A stretch of 64,000 nt of DNA from Simplicispira hankyongi (GCF_003570885.1 NZ_QXJC01000005.1:186001-250000), one strand, 5' to 3'; shown: positions 14,038-24,030, counted from the first letter of the stretch. Program-made: numbers and translations. Notes: generated by a model from the sequence alone, not told the origin.

Positions 14038-16782
14038 TCATGCCGAGAATACCGCAGCCCACAGCGCCAGGACGGCCTCGCGTTCGGCTTGCACGATCTC
14101 TGGCGGCACGCGGGTGGGCTCTTCGTTCAAGCGCGCGCGGTGCTGTATCTGGCGCAGGCGCCGGTAGGCGGCGCCGGCTGCTGCCCCCACGCCTGCTGGC
14201 AGCAGGCCGGCGTCTTCCGCGATCTGCAGCAAAGCGATATTGCCTTTGTTTTCCACCAGAGCGTGGTGTGTGCGTGATTGCGACAGCACCAGAAACTGCA
14301 TCGCGAACTCCGCGTCCACCATGCCGCCCTGGCTGTGCTTCACATCAAAGCTGCCCGCCGGCACCGGGTGGGCGGCGCGCACGCGTTCGCGCATGGTGGT
14401 GATTTCCTGTGCCAGCGCGGCCGGGTCGCGTTCGGCGGTAACCACGGCGGTGCGCACCGCGTCAAAGCGGCGTTCCAGCTCGGGGCTGCCAAGCACGAAG
14501 CGCGCCCGCGTCATGGCCTGGTGCTCCCAGGTCCAGGCGGTGTTGCTGCCACGCCGCTCCTGGTAGTTGGCAAAGGCTTCGAAACTCGTGACGAGCAGGC
14601 CTGAGTTGCCGTTGGGGCGCAGGGCGGTGTCGATTTCGAACAAATCGCCCTCGCCGGTCTTCACGGTGAGCCAGTTGATGAGCTTGCGCACGAAGGCGGC
14701 GTAGATTTCGGGGGCGTTCTCGTCGTCGTCGTCAAAAACGAACACGATGTCCAGGTCGCTGCCGTAGCCCAGCTCTTTGCCGCCGAGCTTGCCGTAGCCA
14801 ATGATGCCGAACTGCGGCACTTCGCGGTGGCGGCCGCGCAGCCGCTCCCAGCACCAGCGCGCGGTCAGGCGCAGCGCGCTGTCGGCCAGGGCGCTCAGGT
14901 CGTCGGCCACCTGCTCGACGGTGATGCGGCCTTCCAGGTCGCGCGCCAGGGTGCGGAAGGTTTCCGCGTGGTGGGCGCGGCGCAGCAGGTCGAGCAAGGC
15001 TTCGTCGTCGTCTTCCTGGGTCGATTGCAGCGAGTGGCGGCGCAGCTCCAAATCGCGTTCAAAGTCGGCCGCCACGAAGCGCTCGGCCAGCATCTCGGTG
15101 CCGGCCAGCTCGTCGATCACGCCGGGGTGCTGCTGCAGGTAGCGTGCCGGCCAACGGGCGGCGCCCAGCAGGTGCAGCAACTGCTCGTGCACCGCCGGGC
15201 GTTCCAGCAACAGCGCCAGGTAGCTCTCGCGGCGCAACAGCGTTTCAAGCCAGTCGACGAGGCGAACGGCGGCTTCCTCGCTGACGCGGCCCTCGGTGAC
15301 CCACTGGGCGGTGCGCTGCACCAGGCGCAGCAGGCGCACGCGGGCCTCGTGGCGCAGAGCGGTCACGCGCGGGTTGCTGCGCCATTCCGCGACGCGCTCT
15401 TGGAGCTGCCCGGGGAGCGCCTCGATCAGGCCTTCCAGGTCGGGGGCGCTGGCCATGGCCTCGCCGGCTGCGTTGCGCGGCGTGCAGCGCTTGCCGTTGC
15501 AACCGCGCTCCTCACCGCCGAGCAGCTTGTCGAACTCCTCTGCCACGAGCTCGCGGTGCGCGTCCAGTTCGTGCAGGAAAGCGCAGCAGTTGGCACTTCC
15601 CAAGGTGTCGGCAATCCAGGCCAGGTCGTCGTCGCGCGTCGGCAGGATGTGCGTTTGCAGGTCGTCCAGGTACTGGATGCGGTGCTCTACCCGGCGCAGG
15701 AAGACATAGGCACGCGCCAGCGCCTCGGCCGTCTCTGGCGGCATCAGCCCGGCCTGGGCGATGCGCGGCAACGCGTCCAGCGTGGGGCGCCGGCGCAGTT
15801 CGGGGAACTGGCCGCCGCGCACCACCTGCAGCAACTGCACGGTAAATTCAATCTCGCGTATGCCGCCGCGCGAGAGCTTGACGTCGTTGGCCCGCTCCGG
15901 GTGGCCGGCGCTGCGCCGCGCCGCGTGCTCGCGAATCTGGCGGTGCAGGGCGCGCAGTGCATCGAACACGCTGTAGTCCAGGTAGCGGCGGAACACGAAG
16001 GGCAGCACCACGCCGCGCAGCGCCTGCACGCCCTCGCCGGTGATGCTCGCGCGCGGCGCCACCACGCGGCTCTTGAGCCAGGCAAAGCGCTCCCATTCGC
16101 GCCCCTGCACCTGCAGGTACTCCTCCAGTGCCGCGAGCGATACGGCAGCCGGGCCCGAATTGCCGTTGGGCCGCAGGGCCAGGTCGACACGGAACACGCA
16201 GCCGTGCTCGGTGACTTCGCCCACCAGGGCGTAGATCATCTTCACCGCGTGGGCGAAGTATTCGTGGTGCGAGATGCGGCCGCGCCCCTCGGCGGTGCCC
16301 GCGGTCTCGCCGTCGCAGGCGTAGACATAGATCAGGTCGATGTCGCTCGACACATTGAGCTCGCGCGCTCCGAGCTTGCCCATGCCGATCACCCACAGAT
16401 CGACAAAGGCACCGCCTTCCCCTTGCGGGGCGCCGTGGCGGCTGTCGAGCTCGGCGCGGGCGTGCCGGCAGGCTTCGTCCAGGGCCAGCTCGGCGAGATC
16501 GGTCATGGCGTGCGTGACGTCGGCCAGATTCGCCTGTCCGGCGCAGTCGAGCCGCATGGTGCGTTCGAGCACGATCTGGCGCAGGATGCGCAGCGCCACC
16601 GGCAGCGCGTGGCCCTGGGCGCGCAGCGCTGCCAGGGCGGTTTCCATGGCCTCCCGCACCGGCATACCCGTTGGCAGCAGCGCCATTTCAGCCGCATAGC
16701 GGCGGTGCAAGCGCTGGAAAAACCGGGAATGGGCGGCCGGTTCGGTCGTGGCGGCGGCGCGGGCGGGCAGTTCTATGGGCAT
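14038..16782 (-). CDS. glnE: bifunctional glutamine synthetase adenylyltransferase/adenylyl-removing enzyme
   Basis: A 914-residue enzyme that attaches AMP to, and removes it from, glutamine synthetase in response to PII and glutamine, thereby setting nitrogen assimilation. Two nucleotidyltransferase domains are visible, each with the G-[GS]-x9-D-x-D signature: VIGMGKLGARELNVSSDIDLIYV in the N-terminal half (adenylyl-removing) and IGYGKLGGKELGYGSDLDIVFV in the C-terminal half (transferase), each followed by ALRPNGNSG. Length is close to the usual 940. It is divergent from yhdP with a 98-base gap that should hold both promoters. The ATG at 16782 is the first in frame; the N-terminus is somewhat variable in the family. 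Confidence 0.97.
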   Translation of the reverse strand: MPIELPARAAATTEPAAHSRFFQRLHRRYAAEMALLPTGMPVREAMETALAALRAQGHALPVALRILRQIVLERTMRLDCAGQANLADVTHAMTDLAELALDEACRHARAELDSRHGAPQGEGGAFVDLWVIGMGKLGARELNVSSDIDLIYVYACDGETAGTAEGRGRISHHEYFAHAVKMIYALVGEVTEHGCVFRVDLALRPNGNSGPAAVSLAALEEYLQVQGREWERFAWLKSRVVAPRASITGEGVQALRGVVLPFVFRRYLDYSVFDALRALHRQIREHAARRSAGHPERANDVKLSRGGIREIEFTVQLLQVVRGGQFPELRRRPTLDALPRIAQAGLMPPETAEALARAYVFLRRVEHRIQYLDDLQTHILPTRDDDLAWIADTLGSANCCAFLHELDAHRELVAEEFDKLLGGEERGCNGKRCTPRNAAGEAMASAPDLEGLIEALPGQLQERVAEWRSNPRVTALRHEARVRLLRLVQRTAQWVTEGRVSEEAAVRLVDWLETLLRRESYLALLLERPAVHEQLLHLLGAARWPARYLQQHPGVIDELAGTEMLAERFVAADFERDLELRRHSLQSTQEDDDEALLDLLRRAHHAETFRTLARDLEGRITVEQVADDLSALADSALRLTARWCWERLRGRHREVPQFGIIGYGKLGGKELGYGSDLDIVFVFDDDDENAPEIYAAFVRKLINWLTVKTGEGDLFEIDTALRPNGNSGLLVTSFEAFANYQERRGSNTAWTWEHQAMTRARFVLGSPELERRFDAVRTAVVTAERDPAALAQEITTMRERVRAAHPVPAGSFDVKHSQGGMVDAEFAMQFLVLSQSRTHHALVENKGNIALLQIAEDAGLLPAGVGAAAGAAYRRLRQIQHRARLNEEPTRVPPEIVQAEREAVLALWAAVFSA

Positions 16783-16880
16783 GGCCTGTGCGGCACCTCT
16801 GGTGCTGCGGATGGGACTCGGGTTCTAGGACCCCTGGGCGCCCTCAGCGGGTCATAATTCTTGTCAGCTCCCGCCAAAAC

Positions 16881-19800
16881 ATGACAGAACCTGTTGCCCA
16901 CCCCACACGCCTCCTGAAACTGGTGGCGCTGTTCGCGCGGTGGTCACTGGGTCTGCTGCTGGCGTTCAGTTTGCTGCTGGCGGTCGCCTGGGGCGTACTT
17001 CACGGCTGGATTGTGCCGCGTATCGGGCAATACCGTGCGTTCATCGAGGCGCGCGCCGAGCAGGCCCTGGGCGTGCCCGTGCGGCTGGGCTCGATCAGCG
17101 CGCGGACCGAGGGCGTCATTCCCACGTTGGAGTTGGGTGATCTGGCCTTGCTCGATGCCCAGGGCCGCGAGGCGCTGCACCTCAAGCAGGTCGTGGTCGC
17201 CCTCTCTCCCCGCTCGCTGTTGAGCCTGGAGTTCGAACAACTTTTCATTCAAGGCCCAGACCTGGACGTGCGGCGCACGCCGGATGGGCATATCTGGGTG
17301 GCGGGCTTGGACCTCAGCGCAGCAGGCGAGGGCAGCGGGGCGGCGGACTGGCTTTTTTCCCAGCCCGAGGTGGTGGTGCGCGGCGGGCGGGTGCGCTGGA
17401 CCGACGAACTGCGCGGTGCGCCGCCGCTCTCGCTGGACAACGTGGAGGTGTTGCTGCGCAATGGCAATTGGCGCCACGCCGCACGGATCGATGCCACGCC
17501 GCCGGCTGGCTTTGGCGAGCGTTTCACGCTGATGGCGCGCATGCGCGAGCCGCTGCTGTCGGTGCACAGCGGGCGCTGGCAACAGTGGAGCGGGCAGGTG
17601 TATGCCTCTTTTCCGCAAGTGGACGTGTCGCAGCTTGGGCGCCATGTGGATTTGGGTCAGGTCGCGCTCACGCAGGGAGCCGGGGCCCTGCGCGCCTGGC
17701 TGGACGTGGAGCATGGTCAGGCCAGGGGCGGCGCAGCGGATGTCGCCATTGCACAGCTCGATTTGCGCCTCGCCCCGGAGCTCGAGCCCTTGGTCCTGCA
17801 CGGCGTTCAGGGCCGCGTGGGCGGCCAGCGCGATGCAGCAGGCTTTCAAATCTTCACGCAAGGCCTGCGCTTTGCCAGCGAGGACGGGAACTGGCCTGGC
17901 GGCAACCTGCGTCTGTCTTACCAGCAGGCGCAGCGTGGGGCCGTGGCACGCGGGCAGTTCGACGCCGACCAGCTCGATCTTGCGGCGCTCGCGCGCATTG
18001 CCGAGCGGCTGCCGTTTTCCAAGGAGGTGCATGCCCAGCTCCACCGCTACGCACCCAGCGGCCTGGTGGAACGCATTGCCGCGCGCTGGCAGGGGGCGCT
18101 TGAAGCGCCGCAGAGCTACGAGGCGCGCGGGCGCGTCAGCGCGCTGGCCCTGGCCGCTACGCCCGCGGCAGGCGAGGCGCTGGCGCCGGGCGAGCAGGCC
18201 CCGCCGGGGGTGCGCGGACTGGACGTGGATTTCGACCTGACGCAGCTAGGCGGCAAGGCGGCGCTGCAAATGACTGGCGGCGCCCTGGTGCTGCCGAACG
18301 TGTTCGAGGACGCCACGCTCCCGCTGGACGAACTGCATGCCGATGTGACCTGGAAGCTGGCCGGTGAGCGCATCTCGGTCGAAGTGCCACGGGCGCAGTT
18401 TGCCAATGCCGACGCCGCCGGCGAAGCGCGTGCCAGCTGGCACACCAGCGACCCGGCCAAGTCGTCTTCCAAGGCACGCTTTCCTGGCGTGCTCGACCTG
18501 CGTGGGCAGTTGACCCGCGCCGACGGTACGCGCGTGCACCGCTACCTGCCGCTCTCGGTCCCTGCCGAGGCACGCCACTATGTGCGCGACGCCGTGCAGA
18601 CCGGACGCGCCAGCAGCGTCACGTTCCGGGTGCGGGGAGATCTGCACGACATGCCATTCACCGACCCGCGCCAGGGGGATTTCCGCATTGCAGCGCGTGT
18701 CAACGGCGTGACCTATGCCTATGTGCCGCCGCAGTTGCAAGCGGCAGGCGAGGCCCCCTGGCCGGCGCTGGTGAAACTCTCGGGCGAGTTGATTTTCGAG
18801 CGCGCAGGCATGCAGGTGAAGGGCGCGGTCGGAAGCTTTGCTGGTCTGCCAGGTGTCGAGGCACGCAATGTCGAGGCCAGCATTCCCGACTTCTCGCACA
18901 GCGTGGTGGGCGTGGCGGCGGACGCGCGCGGCCCCCTGGCGCAATTGTTGGGCTTTGTCGCGGCATCGCCCCTGGCACACATGACAGGCGGTGCGCTGGC
19001 GCAGGCCAGTGGCACGGGCAGCGGTCAGTTGCACCTGCGCCTGCATCTGCCGATCAGTGAACTGCAAGCCTCCAAAGTGCAGGGCAACCTGCAGCTGGCC
19101 GGCAACGACGTGCGCATCACGCCCGATACGCCGCTGCTGGCACGCGCGCGCGGCAGCGTCCAGTTCACGGAAAGCGGCTTCTCGCTCTCGGGCGTGCAGG
19201 CGCAGGCGCTGGGCGGCGAGGTGCGTATCGAGGGCGGCATGCGGGGGGCGCCGGAGGGCGCCGGTGTGCAATTGCGTGCCCAGGGAACGGCCAGCGCCCT
19301 GGGTCTGCAACAGGCCAGCGAACTGGGGCTGCTTTCGGCGCTGGCGCGCCACGCCACGGGGAGTGCGCCGTATACGCTGGCGCTCACCGTGCGCCGTGGG
19401 ATGCCGGAAGTGCTGCTGACCACGGGCCTGCAGGGGATGGCGCTTGACCTGCCCGCGCCGCTCGCCAAATCGGCCGACAGCAGCTTGTCCGTGCGCTTTG
19501 AGAACCAGTTGACCGCGGCCTCGCTGGCCCTCCCTGCAGAGGCGACTGCTCTGCAGGACAGGCTGAGCGTGGAAGTAGGCTCGCTGGCCGCGCTGACCTA
19601 TCTGCGCCAGTTGGGCAACGCTGCACCCGAGGTGCTGCGCGGCAGCATTGCGTTGGGGGTGCCGGATGTCCAACTGCGCACTCTGCCCGAGAAAGGCGTC
19701 GAGGCGAACCTGCGCTTTGGTGACCTGGACCTGGACGCCTGGCAGGCCGCGCTGGCCGCTCCGATGGATGGCACGAAGGCCGTTGGCGCACCCAGCGCGA

Positions 19801-21044
19801 CTTCCGCCGTTCCAGGCGCATTGCAGCGCTACCTGCCCGACATTTTCGCTCTGCAGGCGGGCAGCCTGCGCCTGGACGGCCGCACCTTGCACAGTCTGGT
19901 GGTGGGCGGCTCGCATGAGGGGGCGGTGTGGCGCGCCAACCTCGACGCGCAGGAACTGGCCGGCTACCTCGAATACCGCCAGGCGGCGAGCGGCAACCAG
20001 GGCGCGGGCGGGCTTTTTGCGCGGCTCTCGCGCCTTTCCGTGCCGGAGAGCGCGGCCACGCAGATCGACGCCCTGCTCGACGAGCAGCCCGCCAGCCTGC
20101 CGGCGCTCGACATCGTCGCCGAGGCCTTCGAGCTGCGCGGGCGCAAGCTCGGGCGCCTTGAAATCGATGCCCGCAACCGCGGCGGCGAAGATGCGCAGCG
20201 CGAATGGCGGCTGGCCAAGTTCAACCTCTCCAACCCCGATGCGGTGTTCACCGCCAGCGGCAACTGGACGCAGGTACAGGCCGCAGGCGTGCACACGGGT
20301 CCGCAGCCAGGAAAGGCCGACGCCGCCGCGCCGCAGCGGCGCACCGTGCTCGGCTTTGCGCTGGATATCCGCGACGCCGGCGCACTGCTGGGGCGCTTTG
20401 GCATGCAGGACGTGGTGCGCCGCGGGCGCGGGCGTATGGAGGGGCAGATCGCCTGGCTGGGCGCCCCCATCAGCCCCGATTACCGATCCATGACGGGGCA
20501 GGTCCATCTTGACGTCGGTACGGGGCAGTTCCTCAAGGCCGAGCCAGGTCTGGCCAAGCTGCTGGGCGTGCTCAGCCTGCAATCGCTTCCGCGCCGTTTC
20601 GCGCTCGACTTTCGGGATATCTTCAGCCAGGGGTTTGCCTTTGATTTCGTGCGCGGCGACGTGCGCATCGCACGCGGTGTCGCCACGACCAACAACCTGC
20701 AGATGAAGGGCGTCAACGCCGCAGTGCTCATGGAAGGCAGCGCCGACATCGAGCACGAGACGCAGGACCTGCACGTGGTGGTCGTGCCGGAAATCAATGC
20801 GCTGACCGCCTCGCTCGTGGCCACCGCCATCAACCCTGTGGTGGGCCTGGGCAGCTTTCTTGCGCAGGTGTTTCTGCGCGGACCCTTGATCGCGGCCGCT
20901 ACACAGGAGTTTTCCGTGCACGGAACCTGGAGCGACCCGGAAGTAACGAAACTCCCCAGGCGGCTTCTGCAGGCGCCGCCGGAGCCTGCGCCCGCACCCA
21001 CTCCGTCTGCGGCTGCTGCCGAAGCGTTGGAGGAAAAACCATGA
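16881..21044 (+). CDS. yhdP: YhdP family AsmA-like envelope protein
   Basis: A 1387-residue inner-membrane-anchored protein of the AsmA-like group that, with TamB and YdbH in E. coli, carries phospholipids to the outer membrane. It has one N-terminal membrane helix (WSLGLLLAFSLLLAVAWGVL) and then a very long beta-rich periplasmic region, typical of bridge-like lipid transporters. The C-terminus has LGVLSLQSLPRRFALDFRDIF and a last segment (NPVVGLGSFLAQVFLRGPL) that are highly conserved in the family. I start it at the ATG at 16881, directly before the helix; there is no strong ribosome site. Its stop overlaps the start of the nitrilase-family gene as ATGA. Confidence 0.93.
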   Translation: MTEPVAHPTRLLKLVALFARWSLGLLLAFSLLLAVAWGVLHGWIVPRIGQYRAFIEARAEQALGVPVRLGSISARTEGVIPTLELGDLALLDAQGREALHLKQVVVALSPRSLLSLEFEQLFIQGPDLDVRRTPDGHIWVAGLDLSAAGEGSGAADWLFSQPEVVVRGGRVRWTDELRGAPPLSLDNVEVLLRNGNWRHAARIDATPPAGFGERFTLMARMREPLLSVHSGRWQQWSGQVYASFPQVDVSQLGRHVDLGQVALTQGAGALRAWLDVEHGQARGGAADVAIAQLDLRLAPELEPLVLHGVQGRVGGQRDAAGFQIFTQGLRFASEDGNWPGGNLRLSYQQAQRGAVARGQFDADQLDLAALARIAERLPFSKEVHAQLHRYAPSGLVERIAARWQGALEAPQSYEARGRVSALALAATPAAGEALAPGEQAPPGVRGLDVDFDLTQLGGKAALQMTGGALVLPNVFEDATLPLDELHADVTWKLAGERISVEVPRAQFANADAAGEARASWHTSDPAKSSSKARFPGVLDLRGQLTRADGTRVHRYLPLSVPAEARHYVRDAVQTGRASSVTFRVRGDLHDMPFTDPRQGDFRIAARVNGVTYAYVPPQLQAAGEAPWPALVKLSGELIFERAGMQVKGAVGSFAGLPGVEARNVEASIPDFSHSVVGVAADARGPLAQLLGFVAASPLAHMTGGALAQASGTGSGQLHLRLHLPISELQASKVQGNLQLAGNDVRITPDTPLLARARGSVQFTESGFSLSGVQAQALGGEVRIEGGMRGAPEGAGVQLRAQGTASALGLQQASELGLLSALARHATGSAPYTLALTVRRGMPEVLLTTGLQGMALDLPAPLAKSADSSLSVRFENQLTAASLALPAEATALQDRLSVEVGSLAALTYLRQLGNAAPEVLRGSIALGVPDVQLRTLPEKGVEANLRFGDLDLDAWQAALAAPMDGTKAVGAPSATSAVPGALQRYLPDIFALQAGSLRLDGRTLHSLVVGGSHEGAVWRANLDAQELAGYLEYRQAASGNQGAGGLFARLSRLSVPESAATQIDALLDEQPASLPALDIVAEAFELRGRKLGRLEIDARNRGGEDAQREWRLAKFNLSNPDAVFTASGNWTQVQAAGVHTGPQPGKADAAAPQRRTVLGFALDIRDAGALLGRFGMQDVVRRGRGRMEGQIAWLGAPISPDYRSMTGQVHLDVGTGQFLKAEPGLAKLLGVLSLQSLPRRFALDFRDIFSQGFAFDFVRGDVRIARGVATTNNLQMKGVNAAVLMEGSADIEHETQDLHVVVVPEINALTASLVATAINPVVGLGSFLAQVFLRGPLIAAATQEFSVHGTWSDPEVTKLPRRLLQAPPEPAPAPTPSAAAAEALEEKP

Positions 21045-21856
21045 AAATCGCTGCCCTGCAAATGGTGTCTGGGCCGCGCGTGCCGGACAACCTCGCCACT
21101 GCCCGCGCTCTGCTGGAGCGCGCTGCTGCGGGCGGCGCCGAACTGGCGGTGCTGCCCGAGTATTTTTCGGCCATGGGGCTGCGCGAGCGCGACAAGCTTG
21201 GCCATGCAGAGCAGCTGGGCGACGGCCCGGTACAAGCGTTTCTGGCGCGTGCCGCGCAGGAACTTGGCCTGTGGATTGTCGGCGGCACGCTGCCGCTCGC
21301 CTGCAGCGACCCAGAGCGCGTGCGCAACAGTTCGCTGGCGTTTTCGCCCCAAGGCGAGTGCGTGGCGCGCTACGACAAGGTGCACTTGTTCCGGCTGGCG
21401 CACGGCGACGAACAAATCGACGAGAGCCGAACCATAGAGCCGGGTGGCGCGCCAGTGCAGCTGCATCTCACCGACCGCAGTGGCCGGGATTGGTGCGTCG
21501 GCCTGTCCATCTGCTACGACCTGCGCTTTCCTGAGTTCTACCGGTTCCACGCGCAAGCAGGTGCTGATCTGCTCGTGGTGCCGGCTGCGTTCACGTGGAC
21601 CACTGGCAGCGCCCATTGGGAGGTGCTGCTGCGCGCCCGCGCGATTGAAAACCAGGCCTTTGTATTGGCCGCGGCGCAAGGCGGCCGGCACGAGAATGGC
21701 CGCCGCACCTGGGGCCAGAGCCTGGTGGCCGACCCCTGGGGCAAGGTGCTGGAGGCACTGCCGGATGGGGCCGGCATGGTCCTGGCGGACGCCGACCCGG
21801 CGCGGCTGGACGAGGTGCGGCGCCAGTTGCCGGCGCTTTCGCACCGGGTTTTTTAG
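21041..21856 (+). CDS. carbon-nitrogen hydrolase (nitrilase superfamily, Nit-like amidase)
   Basis: A 271-residue amidase with the Glu-Lys-Cys triad at E40 (AVLPEYF), K113 (RYDKVHLF) and C158 (GLSICYDLRFPE). These contexts match the Nit1/Nit2 group, which includes omega-amidase and deaminated-glutathione amidase, so repair of a metabolite by-product is likely, but the substrate cannot be fixed from sequence. It is coupled to yhdP by an ATGA overlap. Its stop overlaps the convergent OmpA-lipoprotein stop by four bases. Confidence 0.9.
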   Translation: MKIAALQMVSGPRVPDNLATARALLERAAAGGAELAVLPEYFSAMGLRERDKLGHAEQLGDGPVQAFLARAAQELGLWIVGGTLPLACSDPERVRNSSLAFSPQGECVARYDKVHLFRLAHGDEQIDESRTIEPGGAPVQLHLTDRSGRDWCVGLSICYDLRFPEFYRFHAQAGADLLVVPAAFTWTTGSAHWEVLLRARAIENQAFVLAAAQGGRHENGRRTWGQSLVADPWGKVLEALPDGAGMVLADADPARLDEVRRQLPALSHRVF

Positions 21857-22500
21857 CCTCTGCCGGGCTCGCCAACGTAAATTTCGACGCGGCGGTTCTG
21901 TGCCCGGCCTTGTGCCGTATCGTTGCTGGCCACCGGCTGGTGCGAGCCATGGCCTTCGATGCGGATGCGCGCCGGGTCCACACCGCGCGCGGCCAGGTAG
22001 CTGCGCGTGCTGGCGGCGCGGTCCACCGACAGCGGGTCGTTCACGGCGTCGCTGCCTGTGCTGTCGGTGTGGCCGACGATGCGCACCTCGGTGTGTGGGT
22101 TGTCGCGCAGGCCCTGGGCGAACTGGTCCAGCAGCGGGCGGAAGGCACCGCGAATGTTGCTGCTGTTCGTGTCGAAGGAAATATCGCTCGGAATCTCCAG
22201 GCGCAGCTGGTTGTCGGCCGTCTGCGTCACGCCGACGCCGGTGCCGCGGGTCGCCTGCTCCATGCTGCGGCGCTGGTTTTCCATGTTGCGTGACCAGATA
22301 TAGGTGCCCAGCGCTCCAACGCCCGCGCCCAGCACGGCGCCGGTGCCAGCGCTGCCGCCGGTGGCTGAGCCAATGACTGCGCCGGCGAGCGCGCCGACGC
22401 CTGCGCCGGTGGCCGTGCGGCGCTGGGTGTCGTCCATATTGGCGCAGCCGGTGATGAGGAGCGCGGTGGCGGCGGCGGCGAGGATTCGGGAATGGTGCAT
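21853..22500 (-). CDS. OmpA-family peptidoglycan-binding lipoprotein
   Basis: A 215-residue outer-membrane lipoprotein. The signal ends in LITGC; next is a glycine-rich segment with a GAGVGALAGAVIGSATGG glycine-zipper, and from about residue 100 an OmpA C-terminal domain (ISFDTNSSNIRG, VRIVGHTDSTGSD, then NDPLSVDRAASTRSYL and GHGSHQPVASN), whose aspartate and arginine bind diaminopimelate in the cell wall. The start at 22500 has AAGGAG seven bases upstream; longer in-frame starts are not needed. It anchors the outer membrane to peptidoglycan. The next divergent genes include the wall hydrolase mltA. Confidence 0.92.
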   Translation of the reverse strand: MHHSRILAAAATALLITGCANMDDTQRRTATGAGVGALAGAVIGSATGGSAGTGAVLGAGVGALGTYIWSRNMENQRRSMEQATRGTGVGVTQTADNQLRLEIPSDISFDTNSSNIRGAFRPLLDQFAQGLRDNPHTEVRIVGHTDSTGSDAVNDPLSVDRAASTRSYLAARGVDPARIRIEGHGSHQPVASNDTAQGRAQNRRVEIYVGEPGRG

Positions 22501-22635
22501 GTCAGAACTCCTTGGCAAATACAGGAAAAGGCCCACCCCCGCGTGGGCAGCAGGCTGGCTTTTCATTGTTTTCCAAGGCGCCTGGCGCCGCAGCGGCGTC
22601 AGCGGCCGTGTCGCTGTAGGACGCGGGCGACGGTG

Positions 22636-22815
22636 TCAGGCGGCGGGCGGTGGGGGTTCCGAGGGCGGCGGCGCCTTGGCGGTTGCTTTCTCGTCGCTGT
22701 CTTCCTTGTGCTGCCGCGGCGGTTCGCCGCGCGGCCGCCCCGAAAACATCGTCCACCAGACAATGAGCAGCAGCGCCACCATGGCGCCGAACGCCTCAAG
22801 CAAAATAACTCCCAT
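22636..22815 (-). CDS. small single-helix membrane protein
   Basis: A 59-residue protein with one hydrophobic helix at residues 2-24 (GVILLEAFGAMVALLLIVWW) and a charged, then proline- and alanine-rich tail. AGGAG lies ten bases before the ATG. I do not recognise a family. Its start codon shares the four-base sequence CATG with the mltA start on the other strand, so the two genes have overlapping, divergent starts and each leader is antisense to the other gene. The order here (OmpA lipoprotein, small protein, mltA) suggests an envelope role, which is only inference. Confidence 0.6.
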   Translation of the reverse strand: MGVILLEAFGAMVALLLIVWWTMFSGRPRGEPPRQHKEDSDEKATAKAPPPSEPPPPAA

Positions 22816-23968
22816 GAATGTCACACTCCTGCGCCGTGCGCTCCTGGCCCTGATTGTAGGAAGCCTGGCGGCTTGCGCCAGTCGGCCCGCCCCAGAGCCC
22901 ACGCCCGCCGGGCCACCGATCGCCGAAGTGGCGCCCCTTCCCGGAGAGCCGGCCGCCTTGCCGGCGCCGCTTGCCCAGCCGCGCAGCCACTGGGTGCCGG
23001 TGCATTGGGGCGCGCTGCCCGGCTTCTCGGACGATGCCCTGTACGAAGCCTGGAACGCCTGGATCAAAAGCTGCGAGCGCCCCGCGCCGGTATTCGCCCC
23101 GCTGTGCAGCGAGGTGCGCCAGCTCAGTATTGCCAGCCCCGAAGAGCAGCGTGCCTGGATGGTCGCGCGCCTGCAGCCCTACCGGGTCGAAGCGCCGGGT
23201 GGTGGGGGCGAGGGCCTGCTGACCGGGTATTTCGAGCCCGAATACGACGCCGCCCGTGTGCCCGGCAATGGCTTCTCGGTGCCGCTGTATGCGCCGCCGG
23301 CAGACTTGGGGCGTCGCCGTCCCTGGTATTCGCGCCAGGAAATCGACACCCTTCCCCAGGCCCAGGCGGCGCTGGCCGGCCGCGCCATCGCCTGGCTGCG
23401 CGATCCGATCGAGGCCATGGTGCTGCACATTCAGGGCTCAGGCCGGCTCAATCTGTTGGAGCCCGACGGCACCCGCCATCTGGTGCGCGTCGCCTACGCT
23501 GGTACCAACGATCTGCCGTACCGCAGCATCGGCCGCTGGCTGCTCGATCAGGGCCTGGTGCGCGACGCCACCTGGCCGGGCATCCGCGCCTGGATGGCGC
23601 AGAACCCGCAGCGGGTGAACGAGCTGCTCTGGGCCAACCCGCGCTACGTGTTCTTCCGCGAAGAGCCCATGGACGCGCTCGACGCCGCCTTCGGCCCACG
23701 CGGCGCCCAGGGCGTGCCGCTGACGCCGGGGCGCTCGATTGCGGTGGACAAGGCGAGCATCCCCTACGGCACACCGGTATGGCTGGCCTCGCCCGGGCCG
23801 CTCGTGCCGCTCTCGCGCCTGGTGCTGGCGCAAGATACGGGCAGTGCCATCGTCGGCGCGGTGCGGGCCGACTTCTTCTTGGGCTGGGGCGCGCAGGCAG
23901 GGGATACGGCGGGTCGCCTCAAGCAGCCGCTGCGCCTGTGGGCGCTGTGGCCGAGGCAGAGAAATTAA
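22814..23968 (+). CDS. mltA: membrane-bound lytic murein transglycosylase A
   Basis: A 384-residue outer-membrane lipoprotein that cleaves glycan strands of peptidoglycan with formation of 1,6-anhydro ends. The lipoprotein signal is MNVTLLRRALLALIVGSLAAC. The MltA domain covers about 100-300 (GLLTGYFEPEYDAARV, AWLRDPIEAMVLHIQGSGRL, RYVFFREE), and the C-terminal 3D domain has VLAQDTGSAIVGAVRADFFLGWG, with the catalytic and structural aspartates. The start is the ATG at 22814, which overlaps the divergent small gene's start; the ribosome site is poor. Length is near the family norm. Confidence 0.93.
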   Translation: MNVTLLRRALLALIVGSLAACASRPAPEPTPAGPPIAEVAPLPGEPAALPAPLAQPRSHWVPVHWGALPGFSDDALYEAWNAWIKSCERPAPVFAPLCSEVRQLSIASPEEQRAWMVARLQPYRVEAPGGGGEGLLTGYFEPEYDAARVPGNGFSVPLYAPPADLGRRRPWYSRQEIDTLPQAQAALAGRAIAWLRDPIEAMVLHIQGSGRLNLLEPDGTRHLVRVAYAGTNDLPYRSIGRWLLDQGLVRDATWPGIRAWMAQNPQRVNELLWANPRYVFFREEPMDALDAAFGPRGAQGVPLTPGRSIAVDKASIPYGTPVWLASPGPLVPLSRLVLAQDTGSAIVGAVRADFFLGWGAQAGDTAGRLKQPLRLWALWPRQRN

Positions 23969-23972
23969 GAGT

Positions 23973-24030
23973 CAAATTGGCCTCCAGCGCTTTGTGCATA
24001 AGCGCTGGCAGCTATCAATACAGTAGTTTT
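23973..24030. repeat. dispersed palindromic repeat copy 4
   Basis: Starts five bases after the mltA stop: CAAATTGGCCTCCAGCGCTTT, then GCATAAGCGCTGGCAGCTATCA. It sits between mltA and the convergent Lrp-family gene and may act as a terminator-like hairpin. Confidence 0.8.

Noticed and set aside
18246-20921. Long minus-strand open frame opposite yhdP
   Set aside because: Antisense shadow of a clearly coding AsmA-like gene.
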